64,000 nt of DNA from Chloroflexota bacterium (GTDB lineage Bacteria; Chloroflexota; Anaerolineae; Aggregatilineales; Phototrophicaceae), in assembly GCA_026709625.1 (NCBI GenBank), contig JAPOSR010000002.1, forward strand, positions 1 through 64,000, given 5' to 3'. Positions 26,418 through 33,427 of this stretch are shown in pieces. Positions within the stretch are counted from its first letter, which is position 1; each line of letters opens with the position of its first letter. The position numbers were made by a program, and so were the translations under genes. The notes beneath the pieces are model-generated. The model saw only the letters and a program-made list of their open reading frames with translations, searched no databases and was not told the origin of the DNA.

Positions 26418-26455
26418 CCACCCGCCACAGCAGCCGCCAGGCGCGCAGGATGAGC
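26395..26455. repeat. direct repeat, left copy (61 bp)
   Basis: 61 bases starting ATTTCATCCCCGCCCCAGCC that match 27049-27109 with three mismatches. This copy encodes the last residues (FIPAPA) and stop of the DUF262 gene and ends on the toxin stop codon. Together the copies bracket the toxin-antitoxin pair. Confidence 0.9.
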
Positions 26456-26796
26456 TAAATCAAAGCGAGTTCGCTAAGAATGCGGCGAATTTCCCAGGTC
26501 ATCACTTCATCGCATTTTGGCTTTAGGCAGACAGCCAGCAAAGTGATTTGCTCCGCCCCAACATGGTAGGCGACGCGAAAGCCACCGGACTTTCCTCTCT
26601 GCCCAGAGGGATTCGCAAGTCGAACCTTGTATACTTGGCTGCCCACGCCCCTCAGCCTGTCGCCGGGCGTTTCTCCCTGTGCGAGCCTCTCTTGAAGAGC
26701 GCGAAGTTCACTTGTGAGTGAAGGGTGCCGGCGAGCGAGACGATTTGCTTTTCTTGTGAATCTATTGGGGAAGACGACCGTCCAGCTCATCATCAT
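26455..26796 (-). CDS. RelE/ParE-type toxin
   Basis: 113 residues (or 111 from the third ATG of the ATGATGATG start). The RelE-fold pattern is visible: N-terminal SWTVVFPNRFTRKANRLARRHPSL, basic residues in the middle, LRGVGSQVYKVRLANPSGQRGKSGGFRVAYHV and ITLLAVCLKPKCDEV. Proteins of this type usually cleave mRNA on the ribosome; sub-family and activity are not provable here. It overlaps the upstream antitoxin by 35 bases, typical of translationally coupled type II modules. Confidence 0.75.
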   Translation of the reverse strand: MMMSWTVVFPNRFTRKANRLARRHPSLTSELRALQERLAQGETPGDRLRGVGSQVYKVRLANPSGQRGKSGGFRVAYHVGAEQITLLAVCLKPKCDEVMTWEIRRILSELALI

Positions 26797-26959
26797 CCAA
26801 GCCTAGCTCAATCAGGTTCAGCGCGTCTTCGGCTGGCAGCACTTTGCCTGCTTGCATCTCTATCAAGCTGGCTCGAATATCGTCAAGAAACTCTGTTTGG
26901 GCAGTTTCATTCTCGTGGGATTCTTTGGCCAATGTTTTGATTCCTGGAGCGACCTTCAT
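26762..26959 (-). CDS. small acidic antitoxin partner of the RelE-type toxin
   Basis: 65 residues, acidic, mostly helical by composition; the C-terminus ALNLIELGLDDDELDGRLPQ should wrap the toxin. ATG at 26959 with AGGAAAAA nine bases upstream. The first half (TAQTEFLDDIRASLIEMQAG) has no clear DNA-binding motif. Assignment rests on size, charge and the 35-base overlap with the toxin gene. Confidence 0.65.
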   Translation of the reverse strand: MKVAPGIKTLAKESHENETAQTEFLDDIRASLIEMQAGKVLPAEDALNLIELGLDDDELDGRLPQ

Positions 26960-27048
26960 GATTTTTCCTATTGTGCTATGCAGACAGCCGCCTATCGCTT
27001 GACTATGTCTACAAGATACCCCACTGGCAGGCGATTTGCAACTTGTTC

Positions 27049-27109
27049 ATTTCATCCCCGCCCCAGCCTGACCACCCGCCCCAGCAGCCGAAAGGCGCGC
27101 AGGATGAGC
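27049..27109. repeat. direct repeat, right copy (61 bp)
   Basis: Matches 26395-26455 with three mismatches. Here the sequence, read on the minus strand, encodes the C-terminal residues and stop of the TPR protein at 27052-27669, so this copy looks like the original and the left copy a duplicate. Confidence 0.9.
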
Positions 27110-27669
27110 AGGTAGCCCTGGGTTTCGCTGTGGTTGTCGTATTGCCGGCCGCCGCCACTGCGCAGGTAGTGGCTGAGGTCGCTCACCGCGCCATCCAGGT
27201 CGAGCCGCCGCGCGCGCAGCCGTCCCCGCGCCTCCCATGCCCCCAGCAGGTCGGGATTCAGCTCCAGCGCCCGCGACAGGTCGGCTTCGGCGTCGGCGAA
27301 ACGGCGCAGCTCTTCGCAGCATTGCGCCCGCGCATAGCAGGCTTCGGCATAATTCGGCTCGATATGCAGGGCAGCGCTCAGGTCGGCTATCGCTTTGTCG
27401 CGCTGGTTTTGTCGGTGCCGCAGTTTGCCGCGCGCCAGGAAAGCCGCCGCCCGATACGGCTGCGCGAGCAAAGCGTTGTGGATGCTCTGCTCGGCGGCAT
27501 CGTAGTCTCCCAGCTGGGTCAGCGCTTCGCCGCGGGCAACATGCACAGCCGCCAGATCGCCCAATCCCAGCTTGAGGGCGCTGTCGAAGTGGGCGACCGC
27601 GCTGTGATACTCATGCGTCTCTAGCAGCGCCAGACCTCGCTCAAAATAATTATCCGGCGGCGGATTCAC
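27052..27669 (-). CDS. cytoplasmic TPR repeat protein
   Basis: 205 residues of tetratricopeptide repeats from residue ~8 to ~165 (for example NYFERGLALLETHEYHSAVA, HIEPNYAEACYARAQCCEEL, LELNPDLLGAWEARGRLRAR), with no signal peptide or membrane helix. A strong AAAGGAGG site precedes the ATG. The 40 C-terminal residues (QGYLLILRAFRLLGRVVRLGRG) are basic and hydrophobic. Its 3' end is the parent of the 61-bp repeat. Confidence 0.82.
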   Translation of the reverse strand: MNPPPDNYFERGLALLETHEYHSAVAHFDSALKLGLGDLAAVHVARGEALTQLGDYDAAEQSIHNALLAQPYRAAAFLARGKLRHRQNQRDKAIADLSAALHIEPNYAEACYARAQCCEELRRFADAEADLSRALELNPDLLGAWEARGRLRARRLDLDGAVSDLSHYLRSGGGRQYDNHSETQGYLLILRAFRLLGRVVRLGRG

Positions 27670-27735
27670 ATACGCCTCCTTTGCCCGCTGCCTATTCTAG
27701 CTTGCGCGGGCGCTTGATTTCACCACAGCGGCGCA

Positions 27736-27866
27736 GGAGAGTGGTGAATGCGTGGATATGGCAACCAAGCCACCAGCCCCGGCCCCCTGCCCCCAGAACG
27801 AGGGAAGGGGAGTTTTTTCCTGCGCTTCCGCAGCATGTTGACCCTCCCTGATTTTGGGGTGGGGAG
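27736..27866 (+). mobile_element. MITE-like element, copy 5 (right end truncated)
   Basis: Begins GGAGAGTGGTGAATGCGTGG and contains ATATGGCAACCAAGCC, CCAGAACGAGGGAAGGGGAG, T6, the CTGCGCTTCCGCAG hairpin and CTCCCTGATTTTGGGGTGGGG, then stops; the CAAAGC...CGTATCC block and right terminal repeat are missing. It lies between divergent genes. Confidence 0.72.
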
Positions 27867-27925
27867 CCGAGGGGCTATTGTACAATAGGCGGCATGGCTT
27901 ACTCGACTGTCGCTCGGAGTCCGCT

Positions 27926-29332
27926 GTGGCGCGTCGCCTTCTGACTTTGCTGCTGTTCGCTCAGGCATTAACGAATCTGCTTTGGCTTTCGCCAGCTGCG
28001 CATTCCGGGCAGGTGACCATCCCTTGGTTGATGCTGCGCGGCAAAATACTCTTCGGCGATATTTGGGAGCAGCATGCGCCGGGCAGTTCGCTGCTGGCGG
28101 CGGCAGCCCAGGCACTTGTGCCGCTTGACCCCGTTTTGGTCGCGCGCTTGTTGAATGCGCTGCTGGTCGGCTTGCTGACGTTGCTGGTGTTTTGGCTGGC
28201 GCGGCGCCTGTGCAGCGAGGCGGCGGGGCTGGCGGCGGCGCTGGTCTTTGCCTGGTGGACGCCCGTCTATGGCAATATCTTGCTCTACTTCGATACGCTG
28301 CTGGCGCTGTGTGTCTTGGCGGGGCTGTGCATCTATTTCAGCGCCGCGCGGCTTTCGTGGCGCCGTTTGCTGCTTATCGGCGTCTGCATAGGCGCGGCGA
28401 CGCTGTTTAAGCAGCAGGCATGGCTGGCAGTCGCGATCATGTGCCTGTGGCTGCTGGGCGCTGGCTGGCGGCAACTGGCGATTTATCTGCTGGGCGCGCT
28501 GCTGCTGTCGCTGCTGCAATGGGCTGCGCTGGCGGCGGCGGGTCTGTGGGACAATTACTGGTACTGGAATTGGACATTCAACCTCAGCGGGCTGATGGAT
28601 GGCGTGCCGCTGGATGGCGATTTTTTGCGCAAGCTGCTCTTGGGCGATTTGCTGGTCTTGCCCTTTGCGCTGCTGGCTTGGCGTGGCGAGCGCCGCTGGT
28701 TGCTGCTGCCGCTGTTGTGGCTGGCGGCATTAAGCACGCTCTATCCACGCGTCGGCGAGATTCATGCCATGGCCCAGCTGCCCTTCGCCGCGGTGATGTC
28801 GGGCGTCGTCTTGGCGAAGCTGCGCCGCGCTATGCGAGAGCCGCCCAGCTGGGACGCGCCGCGACTGACACTGGCGGGGCTGGCGCTGGGCATCGGCATC
28901 GGCTGGCTGTGGACGGGCGCGGTCAGCTATCTGCCGACCGATCTGGGCATCGGCGCGACACTGGGCTATGACGAATTTCGTCCGCTGGCGGAGGCGCTGA
29001 AAACCCGCGCGCAGCCCGACGATACGCTTTTTATCTTGCCGCAAGCCGACAGCACGCCCCAGCTGCACCCGCTGACCGGTCTGCTGCCGCCCGGCACCTG
29101 GGTCAAAGGCTGGCGCTGGTACTTCCGACCGCCGCATGTCTTGCCCCAGCTGCAGCGAGAATGGCAGGCGGCGCCGCCCGACTGGATTATCGTATTCCCA
29201 GAGCTGCTGCCGGCTGGCGCGCCGGGCATCGATGAATTGTGGGCTATCGTCAAGCGAGAGTACCAGTTGGTGTTCAGCGAAGACGATATGTATGGGCATG
29301 GACGAGCCGATGTCTATGCGCGCGCGCCGTGA
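27926..29332 (+). CDS. polytopic membrane glycosyltransferase, GT39/ArnT-like
   Basis: 468 residues from GTG 27926 (CGGAG seven bases upstream); earlier in-frame codons run into the MITE-like element. About ten membrane helices. The first periplasmic loop carries KILFGDIWEQHAPGSSLL near 36-55, with the Asp-Glu pair expected of GT-C glycosyltransferases using polyprenyl-phosphate sugars. A soluble C-terminal domain (~340-468) follows (SYLPTDLGIGATLGYDEFRPLAEAL). Substrate unknown; the GT2 at 19596 could supply lipid-linked sugar. Stop overlaps the next gene (GTGA at 29329-29332). Confidence 0.75.
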   Translation: MARRLLTLLLFAQALTNLLWLSPAAHSGQVTIPWLMLRGKILFGDIWEQHAPGSSLLAAAAQALVPLDPVLVARLLNALLVGLLTLLVFWLARRLCSEAAGLAAALVFAWWTPVYGNILLYFDTLLALCVLAGLCIYFSAARLSWRRLLLIGVCIGAATLFKQQAWLAVAIMCLWLLGAGWRQLAIYLLGALLLSLLQWAALAAAGLWDNYWYWNWTFNLSGLMDGVPLDGDFLRKLLLGDLLVLPFALLAWRGERRWLLLPLLWLAALSTLYPRVGEIHAMAQLPFAAVMSGVVLAKLRRAMREPPSWDAPRLTLAGLALGIGIGWLWTGAVSYLPTDLGIGATLGYDEFRPLAEALKTRAQPDDTLFILPQADSTPQLHPLTGLLPPGTWVKGWRWYFRPPHVLPQLQREWQAAPPDWIIVFPELLPAGAPGIDELWAIVKREYQLVFSEDDMYGHGRADVYARAP

Positions 29333-30540
29333 TCCAGCTGTCGCCGCGCGGAGAGGCGGTTTATCGGCTGCTGACACTGCTGGTCGGCTTGGCCGCGCTG
29401 TATGGCTTGGGGGCTCTGCTGACGGCTTCGTATGCGCTGCCGGGCAAGCCCCTGGCCAAGCATGTGGACGAGGCAGTCATCAGGGCGTTGACCAATCGCG
29501 CATTTGACCTGACGCTGCTGTCGGGTTTGGTCGCGGCGGGCTTGCTGATGGCTGGGGGAGCGCTGTCGCCACGCGGGTCGCGTTGGCTGTCGCGCGGCTG
29601 GATTGGGCTGGCGCTGGGCAGTTTGTTGGCGACTCCCTTTGCCAGCGAGCTATCGCTGTCGCTGTCGCTGTCGTTTGGGGTTTTGCTGGTCGCGCTGCTG
29701 CCGAAATCGACCGGCCCTGCCGAGCGAGACATTCAGCGGCTGTGGCGGCTGGGTTTGCTGCTGGCTGCGCTGAGTCTGCCGCTGCCGCATCTCCTCGACT
29801 CCGCGCCGGCCGCTGCCTTGCGCGCTGTCCAGCTGCAAGTCGCCTTTGCCCTCGCCATGCTGAGCGTCGTTTATTGGCTCTTTGGATGTTTCAGCCGCGT
29901 CGAGCCGGGCTGGGCTCTGGATAGCTTGCGCATCTGCTCGCTGCTGCTGCTGCTGGGCGGCGGATTCCTGTCTGCGGGGCGTTTGGGTTTGTCGGCGGCG
30001 GCTGCGCTGGCGGCGGGCGCGCTGGTCTTGCCCTGCTTCGTCATCATCGCTGCGCACTGGGCTCGGGCGATCAGCCATCGCGATGCAAATGCCACCTTGT
30101 CGCCGCACTGGCTGGCGCTGGCGACCCTGCTGTGGCTGGTGAATGGCTTGCTGGGCGCGTTGAGCATCCAACCGGGCATCCAGGCGGCGATGCGCGGCAG
30201 CGAGCTGATGGCGGCGCAAGACTGGCTGGTGGGCTGTGGGCTGCTGTGCGTGCCGCTGGCGCTGGTCAACCAGGCGGCCAGCGATTTGCGCGGCGACAAC
30301 CGGCGCATCACCGGCTATATCCCTTTTTGGCTTTGTGGCTTTGGCGCGGCGCTGGCGACCATCGTCCAAGCTGGGCGGGGCTTGCTCCAGCATTATCTGC
30401 GTCTCGACGCCACCGCCGAACTGCTGCTGCCGCTCAGCGCGCTGTGGATGCTTTGCCTGCTGGCTTTCACGGCGGGGCTGCAGATCTATGCGCTGGGCTA
30501 TCTGGCGCGCTTGCCTCGCATCCACGTCTTGGCGAGCTAG
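29329..30540 (+). CDS. polytopic membrane protein of unknown function
   Basis: 403 residues with about twelve hydrophobic segments and few charged residues. Start is GTG 29329, overlapping the upstream gene by four bases. Several histidines lie in or near helices (IIAAHWARAISH, LSPHWLALATLLWLVNGLLGAL), and the helix count invites comparison with heme-copper oxidase subunit I-like proteins, but the six conserved haem/copper histidines cannot be aligned, so no function is assigned. Its TAG overlaps the stop of the convergent DUF5367 gene. Confidence 0.6.
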   Translation: MIQLSPRGEAVYRLLTLLVGLAALYGLGALLTASYALPGKPLAKHVDEAVIRALTNRAFDLTLLSGLVAAGLLMAGGALSPRGSRWLSRGWIGLALGSLLATPFASELSLSLSLSFGVLLVALLPKSTGPAERDIQRLWRLGLLLAALSLPLPHLLDSAPAAALRAVQLQVAFALAMLSVVYWLFGCFSRVEPGWALDSLRICSLLLLLGGGFLSAGRLGLSAAAALAAGALVLPCFVIIAAHWARAISHRDANATLSPHWLALATLLWLVNGLLGALSIQPGIQAAMRGSELMAAQDWLVGCGLLCVPLALVNQAASDLRGDNRRITGYIPFWLCGFGAALATIVQAGRGLLQHYLRLDATAELLLPLSALWMLCLLAFTAGLQIYALGYLARLPRIHVLAS

Positions 30541-30923
30541 ACCTCGCCGACTGGCAAGAGCGCAGCCAACAAGACGCTGGCATAGCAGAGCAAGAGCCAT
30601 GCGCCAAAGCTGCCCGCGGCCGCCGCGTTCATGTTGGGGAAAACGCTCACGAAGTTTTGCGCCACCACGGCATCCAGCGCCATGCCGGGCAGCACGAGCA
30701 GCACAGCCGCTTCGAATCGCTGTGTCCGCCGCAACCGGGCTCTCACAAACAGCAGAGTTGCCAAGCCGATCATCGACATGCCGCCCAGCAGCCACAGCGC
30801 CGCCAGAACCGCGGGGTTGTCGTGCAAGAAGAAGTCTTGCCCGGCGGCTCGCACAGCCAGCGTCGCCAGCAGCCATACGCCGAAGCCCACCCCTGCAAAA
30901 AACAGCCGGTTCACTTGCGCCAA
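30537..30923 (-). CDS. DUF5367-like four-helix membrane protein
   Basis: 128 residues, four predicted membrane helices. Starts at TTG 30923 (MAQVNRL), three bases after the phosphoesterase stop; GTG 30914 is an alternative. The pattern of NRLFFAGVGFGVWLLATLAVR, AVLLVLPGMALDAVVAQNF and VFPNMNAAAAGSFGAWLLLCYASVLLAAL resembles DUF5367. Function unknown. Probably co-transcribed with the upstream phosphoesterase. Confidence 0.6.
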   Translation of the reverse strand: MAQVNRLFFAGVGFGVWLLATLAVRAAGQDFFLHDNPAVLAALWLLGGMSMIGLATLLFVRARLRRTQRFEAAVLLVLPGMALDAVVAQNFVSVFPNMNAAAAGSFGAWLLLCYASVLLAALLPVGEV

Positions 30924-30926
30924 TGC

Positions 30927-31697
30927 CTAGCCTCGCAATCTTCCGCGCATCCAGTCGATGTGTGGATGCCCATCCGCCGCCCAGCCCCGCAGCGCCGCTT
31001 CCATGTCATAGGCCGCCCGCCGCAGCTCAACGATCAGCTCGCCATCCTGCCATGTCAGCAGCGCCCATTCCGCCGCGCCGGGATTGTTCGCCGACATGCC
31101 CACGCTGCCCGGATTGATCACGCGCCAGCCCGGCAGGGCGCGGTCGAAGGCCTGGTGGGTATGCCCGCACAGCGCCAGCCTTCCCGCGCGGTCGAGCAGG
31201 GCATCGGCGGCTTCTTCATCGGGACTGTCGGGTCGCAGCGCGGTCGCTTCGTCATCGCCGGGGATAGCGTGAAAGCCAATTACCTGCCCATAGCCCGCCA
31301 CATCCAGCTTCAGCTCGCGCCCCAGGCTGTCGCGCAGCAGCGCAAATTCGTCCCAGCCCAGCTGCTGCGTATTCCAGGCGTAGATCGCGCTCATCTGCAA
31401 AATAGCCTGGCGATGCGCGGCGTAGTCGACCGCGGCTTTGGGCGGCGAGAGGGCAATGCGCTCGCCAGTGACCAGGTAACGGTCGGTGTTGCCGCCTGCA
31501 AGCATAAAGCGGTCTTTTCCCCAGCCTTCGCGCCGCCGCGCAATCGTTTGAATACACTCGCGCGCATCGCCACCCAGCGCCGCCAGATCGCCCAGGCACC
31601 AGATTTGGTCGAAGTCGCCGCAACTGTCCATATCCGCCAGCGCCGCGCCCAGGGCGGGCAAGTTGCCGTGAATGTCGCTGAAGACCGCCAGTCGCAT
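30927..31697 (-). CDS. calcineurin-like metallophosphoesterase
   Basis: 256 residues from the ATG at 31697 (MRLAVFSDIHGNLPAL); the metal-binding series is DIHGN at 8-12, GDLAALGGD near 36, GGNTD near 70, GFHAIPGDD near 140, GHTHQAF near 178 and INPGSVG near 195. The second motif reads GNTD, not GNHD as in the 3261 paralogue, a known variant of the family. Nucleotidase or phosphodiesterase activity is likely, substrate unknown. A TACAAT -10-like box (31711-31716 on the minus strand) and a 12-bp palindrome lie upstream. Confidence 0.85.
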   Translation of the reverse strand: MRLAVFSDIHGNLPALGAALADMDSCGDFDQIWCLGDLAALGGDARECIQTIARRREGWGKDRFMLAGGNTDRYLVTGERIALSPPKAAVDYAAHRQAILQMSAIYAWNTQQLGWDEFALLRDSLGRELKLDVAGYGQVIGFHAIPGDDEATALRPDSPDEEAADALLDRAGRLALCGHTHQAFDRALPGWRVINPGSVGMSANNPGAAEWALLTWQDGELIVELRRAAYDMEAALRGWAADGHPHIDWMRGRLRG

Positions 31698-31719
31698 GGT
31701 GACTCCATCATTGTATCGT

Positions 31720-31731
31720 CTTGTCGACAAG
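31720..31731. promoter_or_regulatory. 12-bp palindrome, candidate operator of the phosphoesterase gene
   Basis: CTTGTCGACAAG is a perfect palindrome lying upstream of the TACAAT box, where it would sit in the -10/-35 spacer of a minus-strand promoter for the gene at 30927-31697. Position suggests a repressor site; no regulator is identified. Confidence 0.4.
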
Positions 31732-31795
31732 TGTAACATGGATCCGCCATGAAAATTCTCTTTGACGAAATCGCAGTTTGAGCCAGCCCAACAGC

Positions 31796-31856
31796 TTCAA
31801 TACATTCTTCACGATAGCCACAGCCTTGTCATGCGCAGACTGTGAAATGTATTGAA
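31796..31856. repeat. inverted repeat in the gap before the cysteine leader
   Basis: TTCAATACATT (31796-31806) and AATGTATTGAA (31846-31856) are exact inverted copies and, with adjoining TTCAC/GTGA, give about 15 base pairs with one bulge around a ~30-base loop. No U tract follows on either strand. Apart from this and the palindrome at 31720, bases 31740-31950 show no gene or recognised RNA. Confidence 0.6.
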
Positions 31857-31952
31857 TGTCGCATACATGCGCTGTCTGCATCGCGCTTTGATGCGGCTGC
31901 CAGCCCCAAGCCGTAAGATGCTCGCCTGTCTCAGCGTCATGTCAATGTGAAG

Positions 31953-31982
31953 TTGACACAGTTCCCAATGCGACACTATGAT
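31953..31982 (+). promoter_or_regulatory. promoter of the cysteine leader-cysteine synthase transcript
   Basis: Perfect TTGACA (31953-31958), 18-base spacer, TATGAT (31977-31982, five of six consensus). Predicted start near 31990, leaving a 26-base 5' region before the leader peptide and about 200 bases before the cysteine synthase ATG. Confidence 0.82.
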
Positions 31983-32015
31983 TTGGCGCAGGATATGCGC
32001 CGCGCGGAGAAACGC

Positions 32016-32063
32016 ATGACTCCTTGCACCTGTTGTTGTAGCTGGCAAATGAACGGAGCCTAG
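32016..32063 (+). CDS. cysteine-rich leader peptide of a transcription attenuator
   Basis: Fifteen codons, MTPCTCCCSWQMNGA, then TAG. Four of fifteen residues are cysteine, three consecutive (TGT TGT TGT at 32031-32039, plus TGC at 32025). GGAG (32006-32009) lies six bases before the ATG, and a consensus promoter just upstream. An intrinsic terminator follows at 32106, ahead of cysteine synthase. By analogy with trp/his leaders and with polycysteine leader ORFs reported in mycobacteria, ribosome stalling at Cys codons when Cys-tRNA is scarce should allow read-through. The leader stop codon lies directly against a segment (32065-32071) that can pair with the terminator 5' arm. Confidence 0.85.
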   Translation: MTPCTCCCSWQMNGA

Positions 32064-32105
32064 CCGCCTGCGGATCCATAGTCGACAGCAGCCGAAACAC
32101 AACCA

Positions 32106-32168
32106 GCCAACTGGCAGAGGCGCGCAAGGCATTGCCCCAATCGCGCGTTTGCGCCAGTTGGCTTTTTT
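32106..32168 (+). terminator. attenuator terminator upstream of cysteine synthase
   Basis: GCCAACTGGC (32106-32115) pairs perfectly with GCCAGTTGGC (32153-32162), extended inward by CGCGC (32121-32125) with GCGCG (32143-32147), and followed by six U (32163-32168). It ends 22 bases before the cysteine synthase ATG. A competing antiterminator is available: CGCCTGC (32065-32071) can pair with GC plus AGGCG (32114-32115 and 32118-32122), destroying the terminator 5' arm. CCAGC/CAA at 32103-32110 can also pair with the Cys-codon segment 32036-32045. Confidence 0.87.
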
Positions 32169-32190
32169 GTTGGCTCGCCACGAGGAGACG

Positions 32191-33153
32191 ATGACCCCGA
32201 CTGCGGAAGACCAACTGGACACCCTTCAGACCACAGCGCTGGCGCAGGATATTGAGCGGCAGGTCGGCAACACCGCGCTGCTGAGCTTTCGGCGCATCAC
32301 GCGGCGCTTGCCGGCTGCGGTGCGCGTCTTTGCCAAAGCCGAGTGGCAAAACCCCGGCGGCAGCGTCAAAGACCGCGCGGCGCTGAGCATCATCCAGCAA
32401 GCCGAACGAGCCGGCCAGCTGTATCCCGGGCGCGTCATCCTCGACAGCACCAGCGGCAATACGGGCATCGCCTATGCGATGATCGGCGCGGCGAAGGACT
32501 ATCGCGTCAAGCTGTTCTTGCCCGAAAATGTCAGCCCCGAACGCGTCGCCATCCTGCGCGCCTATGATGTGCAGTTGACTTACACCGACCCGCTGGAAGG
32601 CTCAGACGGGGCGATACGGGCGGTGCGCGAACTGGCGGCGCGGCAATCGGACAAGTATTTCTACGCCGATCAATATAACAATCCCGCCAACTGGCAGGCG
32701 CATTACCGCGGCACCGGCGCAGAGATCTGGCGGCAGACAGCCGGGCAGGTCAGTCATTTTGTGGCTGGTTTGGGCACGAGCGGCACGCTAGTCGGCGCGG
32801 GACGGCGGCTCAAGGAATTGAACCCGGCGCTGCAAGTCGTTTCGGTCGAGCCCGATTCGCCTTTTCATGGGCTGGAAGGCTTGAAGCACATGGGCACGGC
32901 GCTGCAGCCCGGCATCTATGACCCGCGGCTGGCGGACAGGCAGCTGGCGGTGCGAACCGAAGAGGCTCACAGCATGGCGCTGCGGCTGGCTCGCGAAGAA
33001 GGCTACTTGGTGGGCATCAGCGCGGCGGCGGCGATGACAGGCGCGCTGCGTGTGGCGGAAGGGCTGGCAAACCGCGGCGAAGCGGGCACAGTCGTCACGC
33101 TTTTCCCCGACAATGCCTACAAATACCTTAGCGAGGCATTCTGGCGAACATAG
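32191..33153 (+). CDS. cysteine synthase (O-acetylserine or O-phosphoserine sulfhydrylase family)
   Basis: 320 residues from ATG 32191, with GGAG six bases upstream. A fold-type II PLP enzyme: the Schiff-base lysine is Lys60 in NPGGSVKDR, the substrate-binding STSGNTG is near 89-95, and the phosphate-binding loop GLGTSGT near 191-197. Catalyses replacement of an activated serine side chain by sulfide to make cysteine. The family cannot be split into CysK and CysM by eye; the SVKDRAAL and HGLEGLKHMG regions lean to CysM/CysK2-type. Expression is predicted to be controlled by the upstream cysteine leader attenuator, giving a direct product-feedback loop. Confidence 0.9.
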   Translation: MTPTAEDQLDTLQTTALAQDIERQVGNTALLSFRRITRRLPAAVRVFAKAEWQNPGGSVKDRAALSIIQQAERAGQLYPGRVILDSTSGNTGIAYAMIGAAKDYRVKLFLPENVSPERVAILRAYDVQLTYTDPLEGSDGAIRAVRELAARQSDKYFYADQYNNPANWQAHYRGTGAEIWRQTAGQVSHFVAGLGTSGTLVGAGRRLKELNPALQVVSVEPDSPFHGLEGLKHMGTALQPGIYDPRLADRQLAVRTEEAHSMALRLAREEGYLVGISAAAAMTGALRVAEGLANRGEAGTVVTLFPDNAYKYLSEAFWRT

Positions 33154-33270
33154 GCGGATTCACCATAGAAGGCGCTTCAGTATGTTACAATTTCCTAATG
33201 CTTGTGCCGCCGACGGAGATGAATGGCAGGGACGCTGCCTTGACTCGCCCGCCAAGATAGGAGGCGCGAC

Positions 33271-33402
33271 ATGTCCGCAAACCGCAACCTGCACACAGCG
33301 AAGGTCAAGAAAAAAGACGTGTTCTACACGCAGCTCACCGACATTGAAAGAGAGCTGCGCCACTACACAGCGGCAAATCTCCTCTGGGTAAACAAGCATT
33401 GA
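33271..33402 (+). pseudogene. N-terminal remnant of an EcoRI-type adenine-specific DNA methyltransferase
   Basis: A 43-codon ORF with a good GGAGG site. Its first ~32 residues (NLHTAKVKKKDVFYTQLTDI and ERELRHY) match the conserved N-terminus of EcoRI-type adenine methyltransferases (typically ...AK..K.DEFYTQL.DIE.EL.HY...F). After HY the sequence changes to TAANLLWVNKH and stops, whereas intact family members run to about 300 residues with a methyltransferase core; nothing further matches. Probably the scar of a lost restriction-modification system. Similarity is from memory of the family pattern. Confidence 0.7.
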
Positions 33403-33427
33403 CTCGACCAAAGCGCAAGGAGCCTTT

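Noticed and set aside
29329..30540. Heme-copper oxidase subunit I
   Set aside because: About twelve helices and several histidines fit, but the required set of haem/copper ligands cannot be aligned.
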